Below, piece by piece: positions 1 through 6,531 of a stretch of 44,833 bases of DNA. Below the pieces are notes generated by a model. That model was not told where the DNA came from, ran no database searches, and worked only from the letters and a program-made list of their open reading frames with translations. The stretch is from a virus: IMG/VR virus record IMGVR_UViG_3300028388_001549, positions 1 to 44,833 of that record. One strand, given 5' to 3'. The number at the start of each line of letters is the position of its first letter. Positions within the stretch are counted from its first letter, which is position 1. Made by a program: the position numbers and the translations under genes.

Positions 1-99
1 CGAACAGCGTCTTCAGATTGTACCCATTATCTATCAGGACGGGCAGTTCGTCAACGAGACGTGGAAGCAATTCAGAAAAAGAGCCATTGCCGAGATTCA
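1..99. repeat. Terminal 99-bp direct repeat, left copy (circular overlap)
   Basis: Bases 1-99 match 44735-44833 exactly. The repeat lies inside one open reading frame that continues correctly across the joint, so it behaves as duplicated sequence at the ends of a circular assembly. An odd length such as 99 is typical of an assembler k-mer. A true phage direct terminal repeat is less likely because it would cut a gene. Confidence 0.9.
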
Positions 100-205
100 G
101 GAAGACAGAGCCAGAAGACACGCAATGTTGAAGGCTACTGATGAAGTTTGGTATCAGAAACATTCAAACCATCAGTCGGGAATCGCTTGGAATAAAAAAA
201 TGTGA
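1..205 (+). CDS. Membrane-anchored hypothetical protein, C-terminal part (starts at 44388)
   Basis: This is the end of the gene that begins at 44388. The frame enters with codons starting at base 2 and reaches TGA at 203-205. Internal ATGs exist, but a start inside this segment would cut a continuous frame, so I treat it as the C-terminal half of a 183-residue protein. The tail is rich in Arg, Lys and His (for example RARRHAMLKATDEVWYQKH). Downstream lies an untranslated stretch with repeated TGTGA motifs and a promoter for the next gene. Confidence 0.8.
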   Translation, partial: EQRLQIVPIIYQDGQFVNETWKQFRKRAIAEIQEDRARRHAMLKATDEVWYQKHSNHQSGIAWNKKM

Positions 206-256
206 TAAAATTATTTCATTTTGTGACAAAATAGTTGCGCCGTATTGTGATAGAAT
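201..256. repeat. Three TTGTGA(T/C)A(A/G)AAT operator-like repeats
   Basis: TGTGATAAAAT (201-211), TTTTGTGACAAAA (219-231) and ATTGTGATAGAAT (244-256) are near-copies of one motif around the promoter of the gene at 298. The middle copy is a perfect 13-bp dyad (TTTTGT-G-ACAAAA). Similar TTGTnACAA or TTTGTGATA motifs recur near the promoters at 3078, 13977 and 41671 and near 5585. This pattern suggests binding sites for one phage regulator; that is inference. Confidence 0.55.
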
Positions 257-265
257 GTATATTTG
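235..265 (+). promoter_or_regulatory. Bacteroidota-type promoter for the 298 gene
   Basis: TTG at 235-237 is followed after exactly 20 bases by TATATTTG at 258-265, matching the -7 consensus TAnnTTTG. The next ATG in a strong leader context is at 298. The same 20-base gap recurs at five other sites in the window. Confidence 0.65.
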
Positions 266-287
266 CATCATATTCATTCACACAATA

Positions 288-294
288 ATCGACA
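288..294 (+). promoter_or_regulatory. ATCGACA leader motif before the 298 start
   Basis: ATCGACA sits three bases before the ATG at 298. It is a short form of the TTTAAATCGACA leader seen in front of many genes here and supports the choice of this start. Confidence 0.55.
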
Positions 295-297
295 ACA

Positions 298-741
298 ATG
301 CTTCAAACAGTTTCAACAGCAACAATTTCAAGCCCACGGGCTGCAATAATTTCAACTTTAAATCTTCAGGTTTCAAAAGTCTATCGTCAGACTGACCACC
401 GTGAATTGACACACAGACAGCGTTCACGAATGTCGGCAACGTTAGCACGTCAATTGATGAAGGCTGACAAAGAATTGTCATTGGGCGATGCGATGCGTCG
501 TGCATGGAAGGAAATCAAAGCTGACGAAAAGCGTTTCATCTTCGTCGAATATCGTCAAGTATCAGGCAAGGTTGTTCGCAAAGTTATCATGTCAGGACAC
601 ATCAGCGAATATTTCACGCCAAAAGGGACTGGTCGCAAACTCAAAGACGGTCAAAAATTATACATCGACGCTGGTTGTCATTTGCTTGGCAAATATGCCA
701 TTCGCAGCTACTACACCGACAGCATCAGCGCAAAATTTTAA
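298..741 (+). CDS. SH3-like (WYL_2/DUF2693-type) small protein
   Basis: The product has 147 residues. Residues about 65-147 resemble the small beta-barrel family once called DUF2693 (WYL_2): a helix with AMRRAWKEIK, then strands with FIFVEYRQVSGKVVRK, a YFTPKGTGRKL loop and a C-terminal YIDAGCHLLGKYAIRSYY. Such proteins are frequent in Bacteroidota phages and mobile elements, and their function is not settled. The N-terminal 50 residues are low in recognisable features and rich in Ser, Thr and Arg. The start is chosen because ATCGACA lies just upstream and a promoter ends at 265. A UUCG-loop hairpin at 764 follows, so the gene may be its own transcription unit. Confidence 0.7.
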   Translation: MLQTVSTATISSPRAAIISTLNLQVSKVYRQTDHRELTHRQRSRMSATLARQLMKADKELSLGDAMRRAWKEIKADEKRFIFVEYRQVSGKVVRKVIMSGHISEYFTPKGTGRKLKDGQKLYIDAGCHLLGKYAIRSYYTDSISAKF

Positions 742-763
742 CTCATAGTTTTGTTTTTCAATC

Positions 764-793
764 GGGTGACGCTTCGGTGTCACCTACTTTTTA
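764..793 (+). terminator. Intrinsic terminator-like hairpin with UUCG loop
   Basis: GGTGACGC (765-772), loop TTCG, GTGTCACC (777-784) form an 8-bp stem with one G-U pair, followed by TACTTTTT. It lies between the 298 gene and the next start at 817, with no room for a full promoter after it. It may therefore act as a partial terminator or attenuator. Confidence 0.75.
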
Positions 794-797
794 TCAC

Positions 798-810
798 TTT
801 TAAATCGACA
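798..810 (+). promoter_or_regulatory. Leader motif TTTTAAATCGACA deciding the 817 start
   Basis: The motif ends six bases before the ATG at 817. The open frame begins earlier, at 751, but the upstream part overlaps the terminator hairpin, so the motif marks 817 as the real start. Confidence 0.65.
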
Positions 811-816
811 ATTACA

Positions 817-1374
817 ATGATTACAGAAGCAATCAAAAACAAGTTTTCAAAACTCAAATCACTTTACGGTATTCTTGACCGTCAGTATCGTCAAGAATGC
901 TTGGAACTTATTCAAGCGAATGAAGGCATCACCGTCACCGAAATTTATGTCAAATTGAAGTGCGAACAATCGCTGGCATCACAGGCATTGGCTGAACTTC
1001 GTGAAAAAGATTTGGTCACGGCTGTTCGTGACGGGAAGTTTAGAAAGTATTACCCGAATAAAGCGAACATCAAAGCGTTGTTTTGCGAAGAATTGCCAAA
1101 AGGCGAAACATCATCAGTCATTCAAGTTCACGCCGTGATGAATTTCTTCTTCGCTGACCACAATATCAGCAAATACAATCTGATTCGTCAGGCGTTCCCA
1201 GACATTGATATTCGTGACGTTCATCATTTGGAAGAAAGACTGGAAGAATGCAATCACAGTCTGTTTCGCTTCATCGAAAAGATTGACGAAGAAAAGCGAG
1301 GTCGTTTAATTCGTTACATCATGGAGAATTATAACGGTGTATCTGTTCAGACAATTCAAAAACGTTATTTCTAA
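817..1374 (+). CDS. Winged-helix transcription regulator
   Basis: The product has 185 residues from the ATG at 817. Residues about 20-80 have the pattern of an ArsR/MarR-like winged helix: RQECLELIQANEGITVTEIY, then a recognition helix region with QSLASQALAELREKDLV, and a wing with VRDGKFRKYYPN. The C-terminal half is helical and acidic with no recognised domain. The protein is a candidate for the factor that binds the TTGTnACAA-type repeats near the promoters, because it is encoded beside a cluster of them, but nothing in the sequence proves this. A long hairpin at 1379-1435 follows the stop. Confidence 0.75.
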   Translation: MITEAIKNKFSKLKSLYGILDRQYRQECLELIQANEGITVTEIYVKLKCEQSLASQALAELREKDLVTAVRDGKFRKYYPNKANIKALFCEELPKGETSSVIQVHAVMNFFFADHNISKYNLIRQAFPDIDIRDVHHLEERLEECNHSLFRFIEKIDEEKRGRLIRYIMENYNGVSVQTIQKRYF

Positions 1375-1378
1375 TTTT

Positions 1379-1435
1379 GAAAGCATCTGTCAGAAAACGA
1401 TACATTGCAACTCTATCTGACAGGCTTTCTTTTTC
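1379..1435 (+). terminator. Terminator-like long hairpin
   Basis: GAAAGC (1379-1384) and CTGTCAGA (1387-1394) pair with TCTGACAG (1416-1423) and GCTTTC (1424-1429), leaving a 2-nt bulge and a 21-nt loop, followed by TTTTTC. It lies just before the leader of the DUF932 gene, with no obvious promoter between. Confidence 0.75.
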
Positions 1436-1454
1436 AATAAATTTTCATCATTTT

Positions 1455-1466
1455 TTTAAATCGACA
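1455..1466 (+). promoter_or_regulatory. Leader motif TTTAAATCGACA before 1471
   Basis: Exact 12-base motif ending four bases before the ATG at 1471. The preceding bases TTCATCATTTT match the extended leader TTCATCACTTTAAATCGACA. Confidence 0.65.
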
Positions 1467-1470
1467 ATTC

Positions 1471-2673
1471 ATGTTAAATCAATTAAATCAAATCAGTACA
1501 ACTTTTGAAAACGCTACTTTGGAAGAAGCGATTCGCAACCTTCAGAACTTGAAAGCACGTCGTCGTGACTTCGTTGTTCCAGTTCAATCAATGAAGATGA
1601 CAGACGGTGTTCAAGTGCTTATCGACGGCATTGGCGACACTAAATTCGGAAGCGACGGTTCACACGTCGTCATCAAACCAAATGACGTGGCGCATCGTCA
1701 AATTGCGAACCGCTTCAAAATACCAGCGCAATATTGGCGAAGAATGGTTTCTGACCACCCTGAATTGGCTGCAAAGAATTTCAACGGCTGGATAAATCAG
1801 GAAGTTGCAGTCAAAGGCGAAAGCAAAGCACGTCGAATGTTGGTTCGTTCTTATATGAATATGCCAGGCGGAAACATGGGGACGTTTCGTGCCTTACTTT
1901 CTGACAAATACTTGGTTTATGATAACCTTGATATTTTGGCAGTTGCATTGAAAGCCGTGAAGTCAGCGAATGACCGACATGGTTTGAACATCAGCGTTGA
2001 CAAATGTGACCTGACTGATACGAAGATGTTTGTTCGCTTTACTTGCAAAGATATTGAGCAACAAGCACCGTCAGCATTGACGAACTATCGTGACCCTGAT
2101 AATGGTGCAAACGGTGGTTTGGGTATCAGCAACGGCATCATCACGGGTTTTGTATTATCGAACAGCGAAGTTGGTCAAGGTTCATTGAGTATTGCACCAC
2201 GGGCGATTGTTCTTGCTTGTAAAAACGGTATGATTTGGCACGACGAAGGTTTCAAGCGTACACATTTGGGCGCAAAGTTGTCTGAAGGTGAAGCGGTTTG
2301 GAAAGACGACACTAAACGTGCAAATGTCATTTTGGTTGAAAAGCAGCTTCGTGATATGATTGAAAAGTATGTCAGTCCTGATTTTTTGGCGCAACGTGTC
2401 GCTGACATCGAGGAAATGGCAGCACGTCAATTGTCACATCCTGTTGAATGCTGCAAAAATATGTGTGAAGCAATCGGAATGAATGAATCAGAGCGTGACG
2501 ACGTTTTTGAATACTTCGTGAAGCAAGGGGACACATCAAGCGTGTTCAGCGTTGCACAAGCAATGACCAGCTTCGCCCATACTTGCAACCCTGACAGACG
2601 CTTTCAGATTGAGAAAGAAGCAACAGGTCTTTTGAATATTGCCAACAAATGCGATATTGCAAAACAGAACTGA
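1471..2673 (+). CDS. DUF932 family phage/plasmid-like protein
   Basis: The 400-residue product fits the DUF932 (phage/plasmid-like TIGR03299) family. Typical blocks are RALLSDKYLVYDNLDIL near residue 150, GFVLSNSEVGQGSLSIAP near 230 and LACKNGMIWHDEGF shortly after. The family is common in phages and plasmids and usually sits in early or recombination regions; its biochemical role is unknown to me. Length is ordinary for the family. The gene lies between two terminator-like hairpins (1379 and 2709) and carries the standard TTTAAATCGACA leader, so it may be expressed as a single-gene unit. Confidence 0.85.
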   Translation: MLNQLNQISTTFENATLEEAIRNLQNLKARRRDFVVPVQSMKMTDGVQVLIDGIGDTKFGSDGSHVVIKPNDVAHRQIANRFKIPAQYWRRMVSDHPELAAKNFNGWINQEVAVKGESKARRMLVRSYMNMPGGNMGTFRALLSDKYLVYDNLDILAVALKAVKSANDRHGLNISVDKCDLTDTKMFVRFTCKDIEQQAPSALTNYRDPDNGANGGLGISNGIITGFVLSNSEVGQGSLSIAPRAIVLACKNGMIWHDEGFKRTHLGAKLSEGEAVWKDDTKRANVILVEKQLRDMIEKYVSPDFLAQRVADIEEMAARQLSHPVECCKNMCEAIGMNESERDDVFEYFVKQGDTSSVFSVAQAMTSFAHTCNPDRRFQIEKEATGLLNIANKCDIAKQN

Positions 2674-2708
2674 TGACAGTTTGAAGATATTTGTTTATGG
2701 GATTTTTG

Positions 2709-2750
2709 AACCCGTCGTCACCTACCCCCGACGATGGGTTCTTTGTTCCT
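2709..2750 (+). terminator. Terminator-like hairpin
   Basis: AACCCGTCGTC (2709-2719) pairs with GACGATGGGTT (2730-2740) over 11 bp with one G-U pair and a 10-nt loop, followed by CTTTGTTCCTTT. It lies between the DUF932 gene and the small gene at 2765. Confidence 0.75.
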
Positions 2751-2764
2751 TTAAATTTGAAATC

Positions 2765-3040
2765 ATGCCAACAGAAACAATTGTATTTGAGACGAACCAG
2801 CAATCACCGTCAGGCTTGCTTCATCCTTTTGAAATTGAAGCCACTATCGACACAGACACAAATCAAGTCACAGCGACGACCTATCGCAGTAATGGGGCAG
2901 AATTTACACCAACAGACCAAGCGAAAATCGACGACTGGACAAATCGCATCAATTATGTTCGTCAGCGAAAGACCGATTTGGGCGGCTCACTTCCGCAGCG
3001 TGACGAATCAGTTGTAATTGACGAACCAGCGGAACAATAA
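2765..3040 (+). CDS. Hypothetical acidic protein, 91 residues
   Basis: The frame is open from 2639, but the start is placed at 2765 because upstream codons overlap the hairpin at 2709-2740 and because TTTAAATTTGAAATC, a variant of the phage leader, sits directly before this ATG. The protein has no Cys and no hydrophobic segment, is rich in Thr, Asp and Glu, and ends in an acidic tail. I recognise no family. A promoter at 3054-3085 begins the next unit, so this gene is probably transcribed by readthrough from upstream. Confidence 0.65.
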   Translation: MPTETIVFETNQQSPSGLLHPFEIEATIDTDTNQVTATTYRSNGAEFTPTDQAKIDDWTNRINYVRQRKTDLGGSLPQRDESVVIDEPAEQ

Positions 3041-3053
3041 TTTAATCACATTA

Positions 3054-3085
3054 TTTGTGAATTTGTGATAAATAGATTACTTTTG
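3054..3085 (+). promoter_or_regulatory. Bacteroidota-type promoter with overlapping TTGTCACAA operator
   Basis: TTTG (3054-3057), a gap of exactly 20 bases, then TACTTTTG (3078-3085) match TTTG / TAnnTTTG. TTTTGTCACAA (3081-3091) overlaps the -7 box and TTTGTGATAAAT lies in the spacer, so a repressor binding there would block it. It would drive 3121 onwards, through recT and the exonuclease. Confidence 0.75.
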
Positions 3086-3105
3086 TCACAACTTCAGTTC
3101 ATCAC

Positions 3106-3117
3106 TTTAAATCGACA
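3106..3117 (+). promoter_or_regulatory. Leader motif TTTAAATCGACA before 3121
   Basis: Exact 12-base motif preceded by TTCATCAC, ending three bases before the ATG at 3121. This is one of the best matches to the 20-base consensus leader. Confidence 0.7.
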
Positions 3118-3120
3118 CAA

Positions 3121-3489
3121 ATGAAAGTATGCGCCAAAGTATGCAAAGAATGTCCTTTCCGTAAAGATTCGCTTCGTGGTTGGCTTGGTCATCATTCTAT
3201 TGATGAAATATTGGATTCCATTCAATGGGAAATTCCGTTCAGTTGTCACATGACCAGAACAGATGAAACGACCAACGAAGACATCATCGAGGGACGAACA
3301 CCAATCTGTCGTGGATTCATCGCATCTGCCAATAAATCGTGCAAGATGTTCGGTCAGAATCCGCAATTCCCACAACTTCGAGAACTGCAAAAACAAGTGA
3401 AGTCAGAAGCCAAAAAAGACGCATCAGAAGTCTTGGAAAAGTGGGAGTTCAGAAAACATCACGACTTGTTAAAAATTTATCATCAATAA
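3121..3489 (+). CDS. Cys-rich metal-binding-type protein (DUF6283-like)
   Basis: The 122-residue product starts with CxxxCxxCPFRK (Cys4, Cys8, Cys11), followed by a GWLG block, then PFSCHMT (Cys42), PICRGF (Cys63) and SCKMF (Cys74). This Cys spacing and the CPFR...GWLG pattern match small phage proteins assigned to DUF6283, likely to bind zinc or an Fe-S cluster; the function is not known to me. The second half is helical and charged. It is the first gene after the promoter at 3054-3085, upstream of recT and the exonuclease, which hints at a recombination or DNA-handling role by position only. Confidence 0.7.
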   Translation: MKVCAKVCKECPFRKDSLRGWLGHHSIDEILDSIQWEIPFSCHMTRTDETTNEDIIEGRTPICRGFIASANKSCKMFGQNPQFPQLRELQKQVKSEAKKDASEVLEKWEFRKHHDLLKIYHQ

Positions 3490-3500
3490 ATCATCAGAGT

Positions 3501-3728
3501 ATGTCCACGTACGATATGGAAGAATTGCTTCAGGAAGAAAGCAAAGGGTCACGATTGCAAATTCCGCTTTCGTTGCTCGATAAAATCACCGCTTATCAAA
3601 AAGCGTACAAACTAAAGCACAATCGCAAAATCAGCCGTGAACACGTCATCGTCAAAATGATGATGTTCGGAACGGCTCAACTTGACAACGAGGCTTTGCA
3701 ACTCAAAGCCGACGTTCTCAACTCATAG
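3501..3728 (+). CDS. Hypothetical 75-residue protein
   Basis: The ATG at 3501 is preferred over the longer open frame from 3339, which runs inside the upstream gene. The product is helical and basic in the second half (ITAYQKAYKLKHNRKISREH) and looks like a small DNA-binding or adaptor protein similar to ribbon-helix-helix or HTH modules, although I cannot assign it firmly. It lies 12 bases after the Cys-rich gene and 27 bases before recT, in one transcription unit. Confidence 0.6.
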   Translation: MSTYDMEELLQEESKGSRLQIPLSLLDKITAYQKAYKLKHNRKISREHVIVKMMMFGTAQLDNEALQLKADVLNS

Positions 3729-3739
3729 TAATTCATCAC

Positions 3740-3751
3740 TTTAAATCGACA
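3740..3751 (+). promoter_or_regulatory. Leader motif TTTAAATCGACA before recT
   Basis: Exact motif preceded by TTCATCAC and ending four bases before the ATG at 3756. Confidence 0.7.
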
Positions 3752-3755
3752 CATC

Positions 3756-4649
3756 ATGTCAAATCAAAACAAGCCGCAACAAGCGGTATCAGTCAAAACG
3801 CTGTTCAGTCGCAATGATATACAGCGTCGATTTGAAGAACTGTTGGGCAAAAAGGCGCAAGGCTTCATGTCATCGGTTCTTCAGATTGTCGGCAACAATC
3901 GGTTGCTTTCCAAATCAGACCCCGTGACGGTGCTGAATGCGGCAGCGACAGCCGCCAGTCTTGACCTTCCTATCAATCAGTCGTTGGGCTTTGCTTGGAT
4001 TGTCCCCTACAAAGGACAGGCACAGTTTCAATTGGGCTGGAAAGGATTCGTTCAACTTGCCCAGCGAACAGGTCAATATCACCGAATCAACGTCGTCAAT
4101 GTGTACGAAAACCAGTTCAAGGGGTACAACGCATTGACTGAAGACCTTGACGCTGACTTTTCAGAAGTTGGTTCAGGAAAGGTCGTTGGTTACGCTGCCT
4201 ATTTTCGTCTGGTCAATGGCTTTGAAAAGCTGGTATATTGGGACAGAGAAAAGGTCTTGGCACACGCCAAGAAATACAGCAAGTCGTTCGGTTCTTCTCA
4301 TTCCCCATGGAGTGACGAAGACCAGTTCGACGCAATGGCTAAAAAAACCGTTCTGAAGAACACGTTGTCAAAATGGGGCATCATGTCAATTGAGATTCAG
4401 ACAGCCGTGATTGCTGACCAGTCTGTTCAGAGCAAGGAAGGTCAATATCAGTACATCGACAATCAATCAGGTCTGGACATTCAGGCAGTTGATGAAGAAA
4501 AGGAAGCCCAGCGCATCAAAGAACACATCGACAACGCCGAGACGCTGGAAGAACTGGCACAGGTTCACGGATTGGTCAGTCAATACAATTTGGCTGATGA
4601 ATACGGCGAGAAAGCCGAAGAATTGAAGAACGCAAAATCATCTAACTAA
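3756..4649 (+). CDS. recT: RecT family single-strand annealing protein
   Basis: The 297-residue product is a clear RecT. Typical blocks include FMSSVLQIVGNNRLLSKSDP, SVLNAA-like VTVLNAAATAASLDLPINQS, PYKGQAQFQLGWKGFVQLAQR and the later MAKKTVLKNTLSKWGIMS. RecT binds single-stranded ends and anneals them to complementary strands; it works with a 5'-3' exonuclease, which here is the next gene (stop and start overlap, TAATGG). Length is normal for the family. The C-terminal 70 residues are charged and helical. Its position after the promoter at 3054 suggests early expression. Confidence 0.95.
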   Translation: MSNQNKPQQAVSVKTLFSRNDIQRRFEELLGKKAQGFMSSVLQIVGNNRLLSKSDPVTVLNAAATAASLDLPINQSLGFAWIVPYKGQAQFQLGWKGFVQLAQRTGQYHRINVVNVYENQFKGYNALTEDLDADFSEVGSGKVVGYAAYFRLVNGFEKLVYWDREKVLAHAKKYSKSFGSSHSPWSDEDQFDAMAKKTVLKNTLSKWGIMSIEIQTAVIADQSVQSKEGQYQYIDNQSGLDIQAVDEEKEAQRIKEHIDNAETLEELAQVHGLVSQYNLADEYGEKAEELKNAKSSN

Positions 4650-5509
4650 TGGCAGACAAGAACATAACCTTCAGAGCGTCAGCCATTGGAAGCCTGATGG
4701 TTGGCGGCAACCGAATCACCGACAAACAACTGGCTGAACTTGATGCTTTGCAACTTCGTAAAGAGCAAGCAGCATCGGAAACGCTTATTGACGGAAAGCT
4801 GGTCAAGCCGCTGACGTACAACATGGAAAAGAAGCTGACTGAATTGATTGCAAAACGTGACGCACCATTTGAGTTTGGAGAATCTTCAAAACGATTCATC
4901 GAAAAAGAATGGCTTCGCAAAGAATACGGATATGACGAACCGCTGGTCACGAAAGAAATGCTGAAAGGGCATTTGTGCGAACAAGACAGCATCGGTTTGG
5001 TGGCAAAGTTGTACCCCTCGAAGCAATTCAGAGCTAAGAACAAAAAGCGACAGCGCAACGACTGGTTTTCTGGTCATTGCGATATTGATTTGGACAGCGA
5101 AGACATCATCGAAGACGTGAAGACAAGCTGGGACATCAGAACGTTTTTTGAAACACGGTCTTTCCCTGAACTATATTACGCACAAGGGCAAGTTTACATG
5201 GACTTGTATGGGCGTTCAAAGTTTCGTCTTCATTACTGTTTGGTTGATACCCCAGAAGAATTGATTCTGGAAGAAGAAAAGCGGTTCTGGTTCAAATTCG
5301 GATGCGATGACCAGAATCCCAACTACATCGAATGTTCAGAGAAAATCAGACGCAATCACAAGGTTGACGGTGTTGTTCCGATTGAACAGCGAATCAAAAC
5401 CTTTGAATTTGAGCGTGACGAAGAATATCTGACCGAACTGAAGAAGCGTGTTGAATTGGCACGTATTTACTACCAATCGTTGACGCTTATCAGTAACGTC
5501 AAAGAATAA
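4649..5509 (+). CDS. PD-(D/E)XK exonuclease, RecT partner (YqaJ/RecE-like)
   Basis: The 286-residue product carries a PD-(D/E)XK nuclease core: a Glu in GHLCEQDSIG (Glu111), GHCDID (Asp145), then EDVKTSW with the D-x-K pair at 156-158, and the Gln/Tyr helix YYAQGQVYMDLYG after it. This order is typical of YqaJ, lambda-exonuclease and RecE-type enzymes that resect double-strand ends for RecT. The start codon overlaps the recT stop. A strong terminator follows at 5522-5592, closing the recombination unit. Confidence 0.85.
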   Translation: MADKNITFRASAIGSLMVGGNRITDKQLAELDALQLRKEQAASETLIDGKLVKPLTYNMEKKLTELIAKRDAPFEFGESSKRFIEKEWLRKEYGYDEPLVTKEMLKGHLCEQDSIGLVAKLYPSKQFRAKNKKRQRNDWFSGHCDIDLDSEDIIEDVKTSWDIRTFFETRSFPELYYAQGQVYMDLYGRSKFRLHYCLVDTPEELILEEEKRFWFKFGCDDQNPNYIECSEKIRRNHKVDGVVPIEQRIKTFEFERDEEYLTELKKRVELARIYYQSLTLISNVKE

Positions 5510-5521
5510 CTGTTTGAATCG

Positions 5522-5592
5522 GGCTGCCGTCGTTCCTACTATGCGAAGACGATGCAATAAACCGAACGTGAACGACGTGCAGCCTTTTTTTT
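5522..5592 (+). terminator. Strong intrinsic terminator with a 34-nt apical loop
   Basis: GGCTGC-CGTCGTTC (5522-5535) pairs with GAACGACG-T-GCAGCC (5570-5584), a 14-bp stem with one bulged base, followed by eight T residues (5585-5592). The large loop is unusual for a terminator. TTTTGTGACA begins in the T-tract, so the tail overlaps an operator-like motif. Confidence 0.85.
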
Positions 5593-5628
5593 GTGACAGA
5601 ATTACCGTAAATTGCGGCATTGACTTTA

Positions 5629-5636
5629 TAATTTTG
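5629..5636 (+). promoter_or_regulatory. Possible -7 box of the replication operon
   Basis: TAATTTTG matches TAnnTTTG and is the same octamer as the promoter at 21135. No TTG occurs 20 bases upstream, so the -33 part is missing or weak. It lies after the terminator at 5522-5592 and before the replication genes, where a promoter is needed. Confidence 0.45.
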
Positions 5637-5665
5637 TGAACAGTTGACGCATTTTGGCGACATCA

Positions 5666-5687
5666 GAGCGAAGAAAAGTTCTCGCTC
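5666..5687 (+). promoter_or_regulatory. Leader hairpin upstream of the replication genes
   Basis: GAGCGA, one bulged A, GAA, loop AAG, TTC, TCGCTC form a 9-bp stem in the untranslated region between the possible promoter at 5629 and the first ATG at 5745. No T-tract follows, so it is not a terminator. It may stabilise the message or hold a regulatory site. Confidence 0.4.
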
Positions 5688-5744
5688 GATGATTCCGTCG
5701 AAAACAAACAGAACCATCGCCAGCGTCAGGTAAACCCGTGAACT

Positions 5745-5816
5745 ATGCTTGTTTTAGTAATTGGTCTTTTGTTCGTCACCACAGGCTACATTCTGAACGA
5801 CGAACAAAACAGATAA
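5745..5816 (+). CDS. Tiny single-span membrane peptide, 23 residues
   Basis: ATG at 5745 to TAA at 5814-5816 encodes 23 residues: a hydrophobic stretch (LVLVIGLLFVTTGYIL) and a short polar tail NDEQNR. Its stop codon is embedded in the leader of the next gene (GATAAAATCGACA). A second tiny gene at 12246 has the same build and a similar end (WILSEDQN versus YILNDEQN). The likeness of sequence and position makes chance less likely. The role is unknown; membrane peptides of this size can act in lysis, superinfection exclusion or as leader peptides. Confidence 0.5.
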   Translation: MLVLVIGLLFVTTGYILNDEQNR

Positions 5817-5824
5817 AATCGACA
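5812..5824 (+). promoter_or_regulatory. Leader motif GATAAAATCGACA deciding the 5828 start
   Basis: The motif ends three bases before the ATG at 5828 and shows that the open frame beginning at 5738 should be trimmed to 5828. Confidence 0.65.
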
Positions 5825-5827
5825 ATC

Positions 5828-6202
5828 ATGCAAGAATCGACAAATCAAAAAGTAAAGATTGTTTTTCAGGCAATCATCCCACATTCAGACCCCGACATTG
5901 ACCGACTGATGAATCAGGTTGGGGTGAATTTCAGAATATCAGAAGCCCGTGAAAAATTACGAAGCATGGTCGGCACGAATAACGACCATCTATCCGCTTT
6001 TGATTATCACCTTCACATCTGCAACGAATTTGAATCGCTTCTGAAATATCTGTCAGGTTGCGATTTTCCGCTTCACCCTGGCACCGAATTATCAATCAGA
6101 AACGACACCATTAAAGCGAAGATTGACCGCTTCAGGTATGACCACTACCCGATGGAATGGACGATTGTAGTCAAATGTTTTCTTCAACGCATAAATCATT
6201 AA
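5828..6202 (+). CDS. Hypothetical protein, 124 residues
   Basis: The start is placed at 5828 because of the leader motif at 5812-5824. The protein has mixed alpha/beta character, starts with a strand (VKIVFQAIIP), and holds no recognised motif or membrane segment. It is the first larger gene of the replication cluster, five bases upstream of a winged-helix protein gene, so a role in replication or its control is possible by context only. Confidence 0.6.
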   Translation: MQESTNQKVKIVFQAIIPHSDPDIDRLMNQVGVNFRISEAREKLRSMVGTNNDHLSAFDYHLHICNEFESLLKYLSGCDFPLHPGTELSIRNDTIKAKIDRFRYDHYPMEWTIVVKCFLQRINH

Positions 6203-6207
6203 ATCCC

Positions 6208-6531
6208 ATGAATGCAAATCACATTGATTTGAGTGTAAGCGTAGATTTAGCAATAAGTCTAAAAAGCATCAAAGCCGCCTATCTGTTTGCGGCATTGAAA
6301 GACCATTACAGATTGGTCGTTTTACATGAAAAAGAATCAGTCGTCGTCGATGACAACTATTGGTTCAGTTGTACTTCAGAGCATATCAAATCACAATACG
6401 GTATGTCGTACAAAGAGCAAACGAAGTGTATTTCTTTATTGAAGCAAGCAAATTTGATTGAAACAAAATTGATTGGAGTTCCAGCGAAGAAACACTTCAC
6501 TTTTATTAAATCTGAAAATCCCACGAAATGA
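6208..6531 (+). CDS. Winged-helix protein of the replication cluster
   Basis: The 107-residue product starts at the ATG at 6208, preceded by CATTAAATCCC, a weak form of the phage leader. Residues about 15-90 look like a helix-turn-helix module of the replisome-organizer type: SIKAAYLFAALKDHYRL, then FSCTSEHIKSQYGMSYKEQTK, and LLKQANLIETKLIG with a short wing (AKKHFTFI). The stop overlaps the start of the replisome organizer (AAATGA), and the two share domain style, so they may act together at the origin. Confidence 0.65.
   Translation: MNANHIDLSVSVDLAISLKSIKAAYLFAALKDHYRLVVLHEKESVVVDDNYWFSCTSEHIKSQYGMSYKEQTKCISLLKQANLIETKLIGVPAKKHFTFIKSENPTK

Noticed and set aside
1-99. The 99-base end identity as a true phage direct terminal repeat
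   Set aside because: It lies within a single gene that is whole only in the circular form, and its length is typical of assembler overlap.
206-297. tRNA, integrase, attachment site or CRISPR array anywhere in the window
   Set aside because: No cloverleaf-like sequence, tyrosine or serine recombinase motifs, or regularly spaced palindromic repeats with unique spacers were seen in any gap.
4642-5058. Minus-strand open frames of up to about 200 residues (for example 4642-5058, 9129-9554, 29894-30484, 26590-27117)
   Set aside because: They lie opposite strongly supported + strand genes, have no leaders or promoters and show no recognisable domains.
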